NCBI RefSeq assembly: GCF_000407545.1
Contig: NZ_ASWH01000001.1
Coordinates: forward strand, 2,681,501-2,745,500
DNA length: 64,000 bases
DNA from: Enterococcus gilvus ATCC BAA-350
GTDB taxonomy: Bacteria; Bacillota; Bacilli; Lactobacillales; Enterococcaceae
Direction: 5' to 3'
Part shown: positions 52,460 to 62,678 of the stretch, piece by piece
Layout of the letters: each line of letters starts with the position of its first letter
How positions within the stretch are numbered: the stretch's first letter is position 1
Program-made: the position numbers and the translations under genes
Notes under the pieces: model-generated
The model's database searches: none
Told to the model about the DNA's origin: nothing
Seen by the model: the letters and a program-made list of their open reading frames with translations, nothing else

Positions 52460-52499
52460 AAAAAAATACTTCCACTCTATTCTAAGAGCAGAAGTATTT
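52460..52499 (-). terminator. Terminator of the flippase gene
   Basis: AAATACTTC-GCTCT/AGAGT-GAAGTATTT (14-15 bp with one mismatch) followed by a T run on the minus strand. Between here and 52090 lie AT-rich sequence, several TGTWA half-sites and the inverted repeat TGTCAT/ATGACA (52230-52265), but no gene I can support. Confidence 0.85.
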
Positions 52500-52500
52500 T

Positions 52501-54138
52501 TTATTTGATCCTTAGTCGTCGACGCCATTTTTTTGCTTGAGGACCGACGAGTTTATCCACTAAACGAATCTTCAGCGTTAAATAAAAATACAGCAAGCTT
52601 CCCGTTCCTCCAGTTACTAAACAGACCATTAACGCTGACCAGCGCAAGGATGGATCAAACACAAGATAACTCAACTGTCGCACGATAAACGCTACAATCA
52701 ACATGACCAGCGTTAAAATCAAGATTAGTACACAACGGCGAAAGGCTAATTTATAATTCGCACGGACAACACGCCGTAATTTCCACAAGCATAACCCGCA
52801 CGTCAAACTAAGACCGATAACTGTCGCCAATAACGGCCCGTAAACTTCAAACAGTTCAATCAGCGGAACTTGGAGGACCACTTTTAATAAAAGCCCAGCT
52901 GCCCAATACCTTACGGCGATACGACTATGTGAGATTCCTTGGAGCGTCGTGGACAACATCATGAACAACGCTGAGACCAAGCCGGCCCAGCAAGCAGCGA
53001 TCAGCACGCGACTTCCTAAAATATCCGCGGAATAAAAAACGGTATTTAAGGGATAAGCCAATAAAATCATGCCAAAAACCGCTGGCAGCATAATATACGC
53101 AAACAATTGTATATTCGTGTTGACTACTTTTGCGAGTTCGGGGCGACGCTTTTGCGTAAAGAGTTCCGTCAACATTGGTAAGCTCGTCATAGCAAGTGAC
53201 GTCCCCAGAGCTACGATGACCATGGTCAATTTGTCTGGATTGGCACTAAATAATGCATAAAGATCGATCAATTGCTCGTGACTATAATTCGTATTAGCGC
53301 TCATGGTGCGGATAAACGTCACTTGATCAATCAATTTATAAAAGACGATCCCGCTCCCTAATAAAATAAACGGAACTGCTTGGCGAATCGTTTCAAGCAA
53401 TAATTTTTTGGTATCAATCGTTCCTTTAGTGACGCTGCGTTCTAATTGCGGTTCATTGCGCTTACGATCATTGAACCAATAAAACAGCAGAACACCATAG
53501 GACCCGACCATCCCAATTGAAGCAGCAAACGTCGACTGGATCACTGCACTTAAGTAATCACCCTTCATCACCTTCATAATGATAAAAACACTTAAGAGCA
53601 TATAGAAGACACGCAGTGCTTGTTCCACCAGCTGCGAAATTGCTGAGGGTCGCATATCCTGCTGCCCTTGAAAATAGCCTCGTAATACACTCATACTTGG
53701 AAACGCTACAACAGCGACACTCAAGGCTTGGATCACAGGAATCAATGCCCGGCCGCCGCCAGACAAGTTAGCCAGTATGGGTGCCATGAAGAACATCAAG
53801 CCGCCGAAGATGATCCCTAAAACAGCCGTTGCTTGGAGCGCTTTAATGAATAAGCGCCGACTCGTTTGATAATCCCCCATCGAATTATAACGCGCGATCT
53901 GCTTGGCGATGGCACCAGGAAGACCTGCTGTAGAAATCATCAAAAACAATGCATAGAACGTGTACCCCATATTGAATAATCCATTGGCTACGCGAGCATG
54001 TTCCCCCATCCAGGCGTACCACGGAATAATGTAAATCGCACCTAGCAGTCGCGAAAAGATACTTCCCACTGACAGCCAAGCTGAACCTTGGATCATTTTT
54101 TCTTGATAGCTCAGATCACTTGGTCGTGTCTCCTTCAT
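52501..54138 (-). CDS. MOP-superfamily polysaccharide or lipid II flippase (YtgP/SpoVB type)
   Basis: About 545 residues with roughly 14 membrane helices. The start SYQEKMIQGSAWLSVGSIFSRLLGAIYIIPW and GLPGAIAKQIARYNSMGDY are typical of the YtgP/SpoVB/MurJ group that flips lipid-linked wall precursors. A role in lipid II or polysaccharide export is likely; its divergent neighbour is murE. The ATG at 54138 follows GAAGGAGGAGACC. Confidence 0.9.
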   Translation of the reverse strand: MKETRPSDLSYQEKMIQGSAWLSVGSIFSRLLGAIYIIPWYAWMGEHARVANGLFNMGYTFYALFLMISTAGLPGAIAKQIARYNSMGDYQTSRRLFIKALQATAVLGIIFGGLMFFMAPILANLSGGGRALIPVIQALSVAVVAFPSMSVLRGYFQGQQDMRPSAISQLVEQALRVFYMLLSVFIIMKVMKGDYLSAVIQSTFAASIGMVGSYGVLLFYWFNDRKRNEPQLERSVTKGTIDTKKLLLETIRQAVPFILLGSGIVFYKLIDQVTFIRTMSANTNYSHEQLIDLYALFSANPDKLTMVIVALGTSLAMTSLPMLTELFTQKRRPELAKVVNTNIQLFAYIMLPAVFGMILLAYPLNTVFYSADILGSRVLIAACWAGLVSALFMMLSTTLQGISHSRIAVRYWAAGLLLKVVLQVPLIELFEVYGPLLATVIGLSLTCGLCLWKLRRVVRANYKLAFRRCVLILILTLVMLIVAFIVRQLSYLVFDPSLRWSALMVCLVTGGTGSLLYFYLTLKIRLVDKLVGPQAKKWRRRLRIK

Positions 54139-54266
54139 GGTCTCCTCCTTCAAAAACATCACTTCTATTATAGTAAAGCTAAATCACGCATCTGACAATC
54201 ACTCTTTACTTTTTCTATACTCGAGCTATGCTATAATAGCCTAGACTATATATTGGAGGTCTCAAC

Positions 54267-55763
54267 ATGCTGACACTTACCCAAATACAAGAATTACTTG
54301 AAAAAGAACACTTACTACGGGAGTTTATCACACCAACCACTTGGACATTGACGGCTCCTTTTGAGAAAACCTTGAAGAATCTTTCCTATGATTCACGCAA
54401 CGTTGATAGCGACACGCTTTTTTTCTGTAAGGGAAATAATTTCCAGCAACGCTTTTTAGAACAGGCACTCGCAGATGGCTTGACTTGCTATATCTCTGAA
54501 CAGCCCTATGAGGTTTCCGCAGAATTAGCTATTATTGTGACAGATATTCGCAAAGCCCTGGCTATTTTAAGTATGGCTTTTTATGATTACCCGCAAGAAA
54601 AATTAAAACTGATCGGAATTACTGGCACAAAGGGCAAGACGACGGTCGCTTATTTTACCAAACAAATTCTAGACATCGCGACAAATAAAAAGACCGCTCT
54701 TTTGTCTACACTAAACACAACATTGGATGGCGTAACTTTTTTCAAATCGAAGCTGACGACTCCAGAATCGTTGGACTTGTATCGAATGATGGCAGAAGCT
54801 GCAGCGAATGGAATGACCCATCTGGTGATGGAAGTCTCTTCCCAAGCTTACAAGGTGGCCAGAGTGTATGGCTTGACCTTCGATATTGGAATCTTTTTGA
54901 ACATCTCTCCTGATCACATTGGACCAATTGAGCATCCGACTTTTGAAGATTACTTCTATTGTAAACGTCAATTAGTCGCGAACTCTCGTCAAGTCATTTT
55001 GCAGCACGAAATCGATCACTTTGACCTTTTACAAGAATTAGCTGCAAAAAAGAATATTCCAGTTATCACGTATGGGAACGAACAAGCAGACTATCAAGTT
55101 CAGCCTCTTGAACACCCTTTGGCGTTTGCGCTGTCTGGAACAACAGACGATTTGCATTTAAGCGGTGCTTACCAAATATTACTCGCTGGCGACTTCAATA
55201 AAGAAAATGCTGCTGCGGCACTGATTGCCAGTGCACTAGTCGGAGCGGATCAGGAGGCTGGCCGGAAAGGGCTCGCTGAAGCCTTAGTTCCTGGTCGAAT
55301 GAATCTGCTTTTGAAACCTAATGGTGCTCACATTTATGTAGACTATGCACACAATTATTTAAGCATGAAATCCCTATTAGCCTTTGCGCGGGAACAACAC
55401 CCCACTGGCGAACTTCTTGTGATTACCGGGTCTACTGGAAATAAAGCAGAGTCGCGACGTGAAGGATTAGGGCAAGCAATCGGCGAATACGCAACGGTTG
55501 CTGTTTTAACGAGTGACGATCCCAATTTTGAAGATCCTAAGAAAATTGCGGACGAGATTCAACAAGCAATCCACAATGATCGTGTTCAAGTACGATTTGA
55601 AGCAGATCGAAAAAAAGCCATTCGAGAAGCGATTAAGCAGGCGAACCCTGAGGATGCTATTGTCTTAGCTGGAAAAGGGACCGATACGTATATGACTGTG
55701 AAGGGTGAAGACTTGCCTTACGAGGGTGACTATCATTTAGCGGAAGAATTCATTAAAGACTAA
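54267..55763 (+). CDS. murE: UDP-N-acetylmuramoyl-tripeptide synthetase (lysine type)
   Basis: A 498-residue Mur ligase adding the third amino acid to the peptidoglycan stem. ATP-binding motif GITGTKGKTTVAYF at about residue 116; central catalytic domain with MEVSSQAYKVARVYGLTFD; C-terminal domain with the substrate motif SDDPNFEDP. DDPN instead of the DNPR of diaminopimelate enzymes indicates L-lysine addition, agreeing with an enterococcal wall. It is a single gene with an extended -10 promoter TGCTATAAT about 30 bases upstream, and it is divergent from the flippase. Confidence 0.95.
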   Translation: MLTLTQIQELLEKEHLLREFITPTTWTLTAPFEKTLKNLSYDSRNVDSDTLFFCKGNNFQQRFLEQALADGLTCYISEQPYEVSAELAIIVTDIRKALAILSMAFYDYPQEKLKLIGITGTKGKTTVAYFTKQILDIATNKKTALLSTLNTTLDGVTFFKSKLTTPESLDLYRMMAEAAANGMTHLVMEVSSQAYKVARVYGLTFDIGIFLNISPDHIGPIEHPTFEDYFYCKRQLVANSRQVILQHEIDHFDLLQELAAKKNIPVITYGNEQADYQVQPLEHPLAFALSGTTDDLHLSGAYQILLAGDFNKENAAAALIASALVGADQEAGRKGLAEALVPGRMNLLLKPNGAHIYVDYAHNYLSMKSLLAFAREQHPTGELLVITGSTGNKAESRREGLGQAIGEYATVAVLTSDDPNFEDPKKIADEIQQAIHNDRVQVRFEADRKKAIREAIKQANPEDAIVLAGKGTDTYMTVKGEDLPYEGDYHLAEEFIKD

Positions 55764-55788
55764 CGGGAGAACCCGTTAGTCTATTTTT
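55758..55788. terminator. Bidirectional terminator between murE and the FabK-like gene
   Basis: GACTAACGGG/CCCGTTAGTC with loop AGAA, then TATTTTT; overlaps both stop codons. Confidence 0.88.
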
Positions 55789-56675
55789 ATACTCTGAAGG
55801 ACAGATGCAGCATCGGCATAGACTTCCGCCAAAAACTCCTTAGTCGGCTGTACACGCTGCAGTAGACCAGCAATTTGCCCCGACATCACGATTCCCTTTT
55901 GAATCTCTCCATCATCTGCTGCTCGCTGCAATGCGGACAAAGTAAATGCTTCCTCATCCTTTGAAGCCGTCAACTGATTTTTTAACCCGCGAATCGCACC
56001 TCCAGAAGACTTCTGAATCACCGTCGTTGATGTATCTTCAGCTTGTAGGATGGCTTGCTGATAGTGCTCATGGATCGGACACTCTGATACGGTCAAAAAG
56101 GCTGTTCCCATTTGAATCCCTTGTGCGCCTAATGCAAAAGCTGCCGCCATTCCACGCCCGTCACCAATACCGCCTGCTGCGATAACCGGTATCCCAACTG
56201 CCTGAACAACTTGAGGGACTAGCGCCATCGTCGTTGTCTCTCCAATATGCCCGCCAGATTCCATGCCTTCCGCGATTACACCGTCGATCCCTAATTGTTC
56301 CATCTTTTTAGCGATTTTTACCGAAGGAACCACAGGAAAAATCTTTATCCCTGCTTGTTTTAATCGTTCTACATAAGGCTTAGGTGTTCCGGCGCCCGTC
56401 GTGACGATTGTTACGCCCTCTTCAATCAGCACCTCTACTTGTTCTGAAACAGTTTCCATTTGCAGCATCAAATTCACACCAAAGGGCTTCATTGTACGTT
56501 CCTTTGTTTTTTGAATTTGTTCCCGTAAGTCTTCACTACTTAGGCCGCCAGCCGCAAGGATTCCTAAACCACCAGCTTCTGACACTGCACTGACTAGCGG
56601 GTAACGGGCAATATGCGCCATCGCTCCTTGAAAAATAGGATACTGAATCCCCAACAATTCCGTGAGAGTTCCCAT
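55776..56675 (-). CDS. Flavin enoyl-ACP reductase II / nitronate monooxygenase family protein
   Basis: A 299-residue FMN-dependent TIM-barrel protein. Family motifs are IQYPIFQGAMAHIA, GVNLMLQMETVSEQV, TGAGTPKPYVERL, VIAEGMESGGHIG and IPVIAAGGIGDGRGMAAAFALGAQGIQMGTAFL. FabK enzymes reduce enoyl-ACP in fatty acid synthesis, while close relatives oxidise nitronates. It is slightly short for FabK and stands outside any fab operon, so I leave the exact activity open. The ATG follows GAGGAACGATACG. Confidence 0.85.
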   Translation of the reverse strand: MGTLTELLGIQYPIFQGAMAHIARYPLVSAVSEAGGLGILAAGGLSSEDLREQIQKTKERTMKPFGVNLMLQMETVSEQVEVLIEEGVTIVTTGAGTPKPYVERLKQAGIKIFPVVPSVKIAKKMEQLGIDGVIAEGMESGGHIGETTTMALVPQVVQAVGIPVIAAGGIGDGRGMAAAFALGAQGIQMGTAFLTVSECPIHEHYQQAILQAEDTSTTVIQKSSGGAIRGLKNQLTASKDEEAFTLSALQRAADDGEIQKGIVMSGQIAGLLQRVQPTKEFLAEVYADAASVLQSIKID

Positions 56676-56722
56676 CGTATCGTTCCTCGCTTCCTTTTTT
56701 CTTCATCCTAGCATATTTCCAC

Positions 56723-56759
56723 AAAAAAATAAGCGCCCTGCAAAAATTGCAAGACGCTT
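56723..56759 (-). terminator. Terminator of leuS
   Basis: AAGCGTCTTGCA/TGCAGGGCGCTT (12 bp with G-T pairs), 5-nt loop, then a T run on the minus strand. Confidence 0.9.
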
Positions 56760-56763
56760 CTTC

Positions 56764-59277
56764 TTAATTTGCTACGATATTCACCAGTTTATTCGGTACA
56801 ACGATCACTTTGCGAATAGTTTTCCCGTCAATATTGCGTTGGATATGTTCGTCTTCCATCGCCAATTTTTCTAATTCCTCTTTTGCCAGATCTACAGCGA
56901 CCATGACTTTTGAGCGAACCTTCCCATTCACTTGCAGAATGACTTCAATCTCATTTTCGACCAATGCTTCTTCATCATAGGTTGGCCAAGCCGCATAGGA
57001 TATGCCGCCTTCATGACCTAAGATCTCCCACAATTCTTCAGCGATGTGCGGTGCGATCGGCGCCAACAATTGAACAAAGCCTTCTACATATTCATAAGTC
57101 AGTGCTTCCGCTTTATACGCGTCATTAACAAAAACCATCAATTGAGAAATCGCCGTATTCAAATGCAAGTGTTCCATATCTTCTGTCACTTTTTTAACGG
57201 TTTGGTTATAGACCTTCGTCAATGACCCATCGTTTAATGTCGTAATATGGTCGCGCATCTTGCCTTCTTCATCCACGATCAAACGCCACACACGATCTAA
57301 GAATTTCCGAGAACCCTCTAGTCCATTCTCACTCCAAGCAATCGACGCATCCAGTGGTCCCATAAACATTTCATACATCCGCAACGTATCGGCACCATAC
57401 TGCTCTACGACATCGTCAGGATTGACAACATTCTTCAATGATTTACTCATTTTTGCAGGCGCTTCTTCCAATTCTTCCCCTGTTTCGATGCTAAACCATT
57501 TACCCTCACGTTTTTCAACCATGTTCGTCGGTACTAGAGCGCCGCGGCTATCACGGAAGCTTTGGCCTAAGATCATTCCCTGGTTGTACAATTTTTGGAA
57601 TGGTTCGTTCGTTGGCACGACACCGATGTCATACAAGAACTTGTGCCAGAAACGAACATACAATAAATGAAGGACCGCGTGTTCTGCCCCGCCAATATAA
57701 AGATCGACTGGCATCCAGCGTTTCAATTTATCATAATCTGCTAACGCTTCTTTATTATGAGGATCAATAAAGCGCAAGTAATACCATGAACTTCCTGCCC
57801 ACTGCGGCATTGTATTCGTTTCGCGACGGCCTTTTTTACCGGTGATCGGATCCACGACGTTGACCCATTCTTCGATATTCGCTAGTGGCGATTCGCCTGT
57901 GCCGCTTGGTTTGATATCTGTTGTCTTCGGCAATTCCAATGGCAATTCGTAATCCGGCACCAAACCAGTCGTGCCATCTTCCCAATGAATGACTGGGATA
58001 GGTTCTCCCCAATAACGTTGACGAGAGAATAACCAATCACGTAAACGATAACTAACTTCCTTTTTCCCACACTCGTGTTCTTCCAGCCATGGAACCATTT
58101 TATCGATCGCGTCTTGTTTGTTTAATCCATCTAGGAACTCTGAGTTGATATGCGGACCGTCGCCAGTGAAGGCTTCTTTATCCACATCCCCACCTTCAAG
58201 TACAGGAAGGATTGACAAGCCAAATGTTTTAGCAAATTCATAATCGCGTTCATCATGCGCTGGAACCGCCATGATCGCCCCTGTTCCGTAAGAAGCTAAC
58301 ACATAATCCCCGATCCAGATCGGCATTTTTTCACCATTCGCAGGATTGATCGCATACGCACCCGTAAAGACCCCTGTTTTTTCTTTGGCTAAATCTGTTC
58401 GATTCAATTCAGATTTTTTTGAGGCCTCTTCAATGTACGCATCCACTGCTGCCTTTTGTTCAGGCGTCGTAATTTTTTGCACCAATTCCAACTCTGGTGC
58501 TAAAACAGCATAGGTTGCACCAAACAACGTATCAGGACGAGTCGTAAAGACTGTGAAGGTTTCATCGCTGCCTTCAATCTTGAAGCGGACATTGGCACCA
58601 ATCGAACGACCAATCCAATTACGTTGCATTTCTTTGATGCTTTCTGGCCAATCCACGGTTTCTAGATCATCCAGCAAACGATCGGCATAAGCCGTAATCT
58701 TCAGCATCCATTGACGCATTGGTTTACGAACAACATCATAACCGCCCCGTTCGCTCTTGCCATCGATGACTTCTTCATTGGAAATAACTGTTCCTAATTC
58801 TGGTACCCAGTTCACCGGAACTTCCGCTTCATACGCCAATCCTTTTTCATACATTTGTTCAAAGATCCATTGGGTCCATTTATAGTAATCAGGATCTGTC
58901 GTATTTAATTCTCGATTCCAGTCATAGCTGAATCCTAGAGAGTTGATTTGTCGTTTAAACGTTTCGATATTTTTTTTCGTAAATTCAGCAGGATCATTTC
59001 CTGTATCTAACGCATATTGCTCCGCAGGCAGCCCAAACGCATCCCAGCCCATTGGGTGCAAGACATTGTAGCCCTGTGCTCGCTTCATTCGCGAAATAAC
59101 ATCCGTTGCAGTATAACCTTCTGGATGCCCTACGTGCAGTCCTTGTCCAGATGGGTAAGGAAACATATCCAATGCATAAAATTTTGGTCTTTCAGGATCA
59201 TCTTGGGTGTTGAATACGTGATGCTTTGCCCAATATTTTTGCCATTTTTTTTCAATCGTTTTGTGATTGTAACTCAT
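56764..59277 (-). CDS. leuS: Leucyl-tRNA synthetase
   Basis: Class I synthetase of about 837 residues. The HIGH-type motif is in [18 protein letters not shown] near the N-terminus; the editing domain (CP1) with [17 protein letters not shown] and [15 protein letters not shown] follows; KMSKS is in [16 protein letters not shown]; the anticodon-binding and C-terminal domains complete it. The ATG at 59277 is preceded by AGGAGGAACAAC and family starts [16 protein letters not shown]. Expression is controlled by the T-box leader upstream. Confidence 0.98.
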   Translation of the reverse strand: MSYNHKTIEKKWQKYWAKHHVFNTQDDPERPKFYALDMFPYPSGQGLHVGHPEGYTATDVISRMKRAQGYNVLHPMGWDAFGLPAEQYALDTGNDPAEFTKKNIETFKRQINSLGFSYDWNRELNTTDPDYYKWTQWIFEQMYEKGLAYEAEVPVNWVPELGTVISNEEVIDGKSERGGYDVVRKPMRQWMLKITAYADRLLDDLETVDWPESIKEMQRNWIGRSIGANVRFKIEGSDETFTVFTTRPDTLFGATYAVLAPELELVQKITTPEQKAAVDAYIEEASKKSELNRTDLAKEKTGVFTGAYAINPANGEKMPIWIGDYVLASYGTGAIMAVPAHDERDYEFAKTFGLSILPVLEGGDVDKEAFTGDGPHINSEFLDGLNKQDAIDKMVPWLEEHECGKKEVSYRLRDWLFSRQRYWGEPIPVIHWEDGTTGLVPDYELPLELPKTTDIKPSGTGESPLANIEEWVNVVDPITGKKGRRETNTMPQWAGSSWYYLRFIDPHNKEALADYDKLKRWMPVDLYIGGAEHAVLHLLYVRFWHKFLYDIGVVPTNEPFQKLYNQGMILGQSFRDSRGALVPTNMVEKREGKWFSIETGEELEEAPAKMSKSLKNVVNPDDVVEQYGADTLRMYEMFMGPLDASIAWSENGLEGSRKFLDRVWRLIVDEEGKMRDHITTLNDGSLTKVYNQTVKKVTEDMEHLHLNTAISQLMVFVNDAYKAEALTYEYVEGFVQLLAPIAPHIAEELWEILGHEGGISYAAWPTYDEEALVENEIEVILQVNGKVRSKVMVAVDLAKEELEKLAMEDEHIQRNIDGKTIRKVIVVPNKLVNIVAN

Positions 59278-59312
59278 GTTGTTCCTCCTAATTTTGAATT
59301 CATTTAAAATAC

Positions 59313-59544
59313 AAAAAAATCCCATGAAAGTTCTCAAAACTCTCATAGGACGTTATCAACGTGGTACCACCTATATTTATCTGTCAAAGAGACAGACCTC
59401 AAAAGAAATAACGGTCTTTAACCGGATCGATCGATCATGCTCCGAGGTAAGTTCGACTGTCCCGCATACACACTCTCAGCACCGTGCGCTCTCTGAAATG
59501 CGTTCGTTTCTACTACTCCTCTTCCAAGCAACAATATTCAAAGT
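59313..59544 (-). promoter_or_regulatory. T-box riboswitch of leuS
   Basis: The minus-strand leader of about 230 nt contains the T-box core TGGTACCACG (59360-59369), whose UGG pairs with the uncharged tRNA end, followed by a terminator TCCTATGAGAGT/ACTTTCATGGGA with a T run (59313-59350). The 5' part has the conserved AGAG-like and GAAC elements; leucine codons (CTT, TTA or CTC) occur in GAACTTACCTCGG, where the specifier is expected. Low charging of tRNA(Leu) should allow read-through. Confidence 0.9.
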
Positions 59545-59550
59545 AGTTTT

Positions 59551-59579
59551 ATCTTAGCAGATTCCCCAATAATATTCAA
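59551..59579 (-). promoter_or_regulatory. Promoter of the leuS T-box transcript
   Basis: TTGAAT (59574-59579), 17-bp spacer, TAAGAT (59551-59556) on the minus strand. Confidence 0.75.
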
Positions 59580-59684
59580 TGGAATTCCACTATTGAAATC
59601 CCGTTAAGAAATCCTTGAAAAAATTGTTCCACAGGGGAAACATGATATAATACTCCTGTTTAGAAAGGATGAATCAGAAAAATA

Positions 59685-60344
59685 ATGAAAAATAAACCCA
59701 TCTACCAATTAATCGGCAGTTTCACTTTGCTGTTTTTTGCGGCATTGTGTTACATCGTTCGATTTTATCCAGAAACACTCTCTGGTTTTGATCGCGGAAT
59801 CATTCATGGCGTTCATCAGCTTTACCCTCAAATGAACGGGTATTTTTTGTGGGTAACAAAATTTGCGAACCCCATTACAATTATTCTTTTATCGTTCGTG
59901 TTCGTCGGCTTGTTCTATTTCAACAAACAAAAAATCACTGCACTTTGGCTAGCGCTTAGTATGGTGCTCATTAGCGGGATCGGCAATCACCTGCTGAAGC
60001 TCTTCTTCCATCGCGCACGTCCAACGATTTTACCGCATATGGTCTCGGAACATAGTTTCAGCTTTCCCAGCGGTCACTCGACGGCCAGCACGCTGCTATA
60101 TGGAACGTTGATCTTTGTCATGCCGTTGTTTTTCAAAGAAAAAACGCCACGGTTAATCGCTCAGATTCTTGTAGGTCTGCTGATTTTTAGTATTGTTGTC
60201 AGTCGAATCTATCTAGGTGTCCATTATCCGAGTGATGTTCTTGCCGGCACTCTTTTCGGCAGCAGCTGGCTATTGTTCACCTACCCTATGTACAAAGAGA
60301 AAAAATTAGCTTACGATCTTAAATCAATCAGGAGGAAAAAATGA
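59685..60344 (+). CDS. PAP2-family membrane phosphatase
   Basis: A 219-residue membrane protein with about six helices and the complete PAP2 signature: KLFFHRARP (KX6RP), FPSGHST (PSGH) and SRIYLGVHYPSD (SRX5HX3D). Such proteins dephosphorylate phosphatidic acid or undecaprenyl pyrophosphate. The promoter TTGTTC-16 bp-TATAAT lies about 35 bases upstream. Its stop overlaps the next gene by 4 bases. Confidence 0.92.
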   Translation: MKNKPIYQLIGSFTLLFFAALCYIVRFYPETLSGFDRGIIHGVHQLYPQMNGYFLWVTKFANPITIILLSFVFVGLFYFNKQKITALWLALSMVLISGIGNHLLKLFFHRARPTILPHMVSEHSFSFPSGHSTASTLLYGTLIFVMPLFFKEKTPRLIAQILVGLLIFSIVVSRIYLGVHYPSDVLAGTLFGSSWLLFTYPMYKEKKLAYDLKSIRRKK

Positions 60345-61321
60345 CCTTTCAATATAGTGATGATGAATCCAAACGTTACCATTCATGGAACTACGCCCTG
60401 CGCCACGAATTCGGCGGGAAAATTTTTAAAGTGCCGGTAGATGGCGGATTTGACTGTCCAAACCGTGATGGTACGGTCGCACATGGCGGATGTACCTTCT
60501 GCAGCGTTTCTGGTTCTGGCGACATGATCGTCGCACCAAGTGACCCGCTGCCTCAGCAATTCCACAAAGAAATCGACATGATGCACAAAAAATGGCCTCA
60601 TGTCGATCAATACATCGTCTATTTCCAAAATTTCACCAATACTCATGCACCTGTAGCGGTCATACGCGAACGCTTCGAGCAAGTTGTCAACCTGCCTGGT
60701 GTTGTTGGTTTGTCTGTGGGCACTCGTCCAGATTGCTTACCTCCAGAAGTCGTAGAGTATCTAGCAGAACTGAATCAGCGCCTGTATTTATGGGTTGAAT
60801 TAGGTCTGCAAACAACGTACGAAAGCACGAGTGATCGCATCAATCGTGCGCATGATTATGCGACTTACGTGGATGCCGTCGCTCGTCTTCGTAAGCATAA
60901 TATCAACGTGTGTACCCATTTGATCAACGGACTCCCTGGGGAATCCTTAGAGATGATGCGGGAAAATGTCCGCCGTACGATTTTGGATTCAGACGTTCAA
61001 GGCATCAAGCTGCACCTGCTCCATTTGATGCGTAATACAAAAATGCTGCGGGATTATGCAGAAGGACGTCTCCAATTAATGAGTAAGGACGATTACGTTT
61101 CCGTGATTTGCGATCAATTGGAGATGATCCCACAGGACATCATTATTCATCGACTGACTGGAGACGCGCCTTGGGATTCATTGATCGGCCCCATGTGGAG
61201 TTTGAAAAAATGGGAGGTTTTGAATGCGATCGACCAAGAGTTGCTTCGCCGAGACTCTTATCAAGGAAAGTTTGCTCTCAGAAAGGAATTTGAACATGCT
61301 TCTAACGGCTCTGCGCTTTAG
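60341..61321 (+). CDS. YtqA-type radical SAM protein (TIGR01212)
   Basis: A 326-residue radical SAM protein. The cluster motif is CPNRDGTVAHGGCTFC, an unusual spacing typical of the TIGR01212/YtqA family rather than CX3CX2C. It pairs with the methyltransferase gene that follows, as ytqA-ytqB does in Bacillus subtilis; a role in RNA modification has been proposed for this pair, not proven here. The ATG follows CAGGAGGAAAAA. Confidence 0.92.
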   Translation: MTFQYSDDESKRYHSWNYALRHEFGGKIFKVPVDGGFDCPNRDGTVAHGGCTFCSVSGSGDMIVAPSDPLPQQFHKEIDMMHKKWPHVDQYIVYFQNFTNTHAPVAVIRERFEQVVNLPGVVGLSVGTRPDCLPPEVVEYLAELNQRLYLWVELGLQTTYESTSDRINRAHDYATYVDAVARLRKHNINVCTHLINGLPGESLEMMRENVRRTILDSDVQGIKLHLLHLMRNTKMLRDYAEGRLQLMSKDDYVSVICDQLEMIPQDIIIHRLTGDAPWDSLIGPMWSLKKWEVLNAIDQELLRRDSYQGKFALRKEFEHASNGSAL

Positions 61322-61859
61322 TCACCAATTACTGAAGGACGTCATTGATGAAGGCGACCACGTCATTGACGCGACGATGGGAAATGGCAACGACACACGC
61401 TTCTTAGCTGAATTGGTTGGCACGACAGGTCGTGTTTACGCCTTCGATGTTCAAGAACAAGCAATTAAAAATACGTATGAAAAACTAGCCGAATACAAGG
61501 ATCGTTCCACCCTCTTTCTCGCTGGCCATGAGACGATTGACGAAACTATTTCTATCGATCAACCAATTAAGGCAGCAATATTCAATCTTGGATACCTTCC
61601 AAACAGCGATAAGAAAATCATTACATTGCCCGAAACGACAAAGCAAGCGATGGCCGCTATCTTGGACAGGTTGTCTGTCAGCGGTCGAATGATTCTCGTG
61701 ATCTATTATGGACACGATGGTGGCGAAGCCGAAAAAAATGAGGTGCTACGTTTTTGCCAGGAATTGCCGCAGGAAAAATTTAGTGTATTAAACTATCAAT
61801 TTATTAACCAAAAAAATAATCCACCCATTTTATTATGCGTAGAGAAAAAGAACGACTGA
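61296..61859 (+). CDS. YtqB-type class I methyltransferase
   Basis: A 187-residue SAM-dependent methyltransferase (rRNA methylase family YtqB/MraW-like). Motif I is HVIDATMGNGNDTRFLA, then VYAFDVQEQAI, and the catalytic-region segment AIFNLGYLPNSDK. Start ATG 61296 follows GAAAGGAATTTGAAC and overlaps the radical SAM gene by 26 bases, so the pair is translationally linked. It ends at a bidirectional terminator. Confidence 0.92.
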   Translation: MLLTALRFSHQLLKDVIDEGDHVIDATMGNGNDTRFLAELVGTTGRVYAFDVQEQAIKNTYEKLAEYKDRSTLFLAGHETIDETISIDQPIKAAIFNLGYLPNSDKKIITLPETTKQAMAAILDRLSVSGRMILVIYYGHDGGEAEKNEVLRFCQELPQEKFSVLNYQFINQKNNPPILLCVEKKND

Positions 61860-61884
61860 GGCTCACTCTCAGTCGTTCTTTTCA
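61852..61884. terminator. Bidirectional terminator
   Basis: AACGACTGAG/CTCAGTCGTT around a 7-nt loop then CTTTT; covers the end of the methyltransferase gene and of the esterase gene. Confidence 0.88.
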
Positions 61885-62657
61885 TTGAACCATTCTAATA
61901 CTCGTTTGATCCAAGCATCCCAAAATACCCAGTCGTGTTTTCCTGGACCTTTTTCAAACGTCACATCCAGGTTTTTTTGTTCCATTTTATGCGCCATGTA
62001 TTGGCTAGCAGGATACAGTTCATCTTCCGTTCCGCAGGCCAAAAAGAAACGCGGCGCAGATTTTTCACTGTTCACTAACTCATTCAATAGGAAGAGTGGA
62101 TCATTTTCTGATCCTTGTATTTGATCCAGTGGACCAAATACACCTGTCCAATAAGCTTCGTTTCGTACCAATAGCAAGCTTTCCACGTCAGCCAATACAA
62201 CTGCTCCTGACAATGAAGCTACAGCAGCAAACTTCTCAGGTTTCGCTAAACCAAGTTTCAATGCGCCATAGCCGCCCATCGACAATCCGGCCGCAAAGGT
62301 CTTTTCTCTTTTATACGTAATCTGCGGAAACAACTCATGAATAATTTCTGGTAGTTCTTCCGAAACGAATGTCCAGTAATGCATATCGTATGTCGTATCC
62401 GTATAGAAGCCCAGATCTGTTGAGGGCATGACTACCGCCATACGGTATTCAGACACATAGCGTTCAATCGACGTACGACGTTCCCAAACGCTGTGATTTC
62501 CGCCCATGCCATGTAACAAGTACAAGACAGGTACATCTTCAGTGGCCCCCACCGTTTCGGTTCCGATCTTTTTATGTGTCGTTTGCGGCAAAATGACATT
62601 CATCGCCACTTCCATTTGTAAAACGTTCGAGTATACATTTACCTGTAAAAAAGCCAT
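61869..62657 (-). CDS. estA: Carboxylesterase (tributyrin esterase/EstA type)
   Basis: A 262-residue alpha/beta hydrolase of the esterase D/EstA group. Oxyanion region VLYLLHGMGGNHSVW, nucleophile elbow FAAGLSMGGYGALKLGL, Asp in CGTEDELYPAS and His in GKHDWVFWD. EstA in lactococci hydrolyses short-chain glycerides and phenyl esters; the natural substrate here is unknown. Begins 21 bases downstream of the MFS exporter gene and so is probably co-transcribed. Confidence 0.88.
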   Translation of the reverse strand: MAFLQVNVYSNVLQMEVAMNVILPQTTHKKIGTETVGATEDVPVLYLLHGMGGNHSVWERRTSIERYVSEYRMAVVMPSTDLGFYTDTTYDMHYWTFVSEELPEIIHELFPQITYKREKTFAAGLSMGGYGALKLGLAKPEKFAAVASLSGAVVLADVESLLLVRNEAYWTGVFGPLDQIQGSENDPLFLLNELVNSEKSAPRFFLACGTEDELYPASQYMAHKMEQKNLDVTFEKGPGKHDWVFWDAWIKRVLEWFNEKND

Positions 62658-62678
62658 CAACTAAAGCCCCCAGTTCGT

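Noticed and set aside
52322..52528. A 68-codon minus-strand ORF upstream of the LysM gene
   Set aside because: It overlaps the flippase terminator and gene end; no ribosome site.
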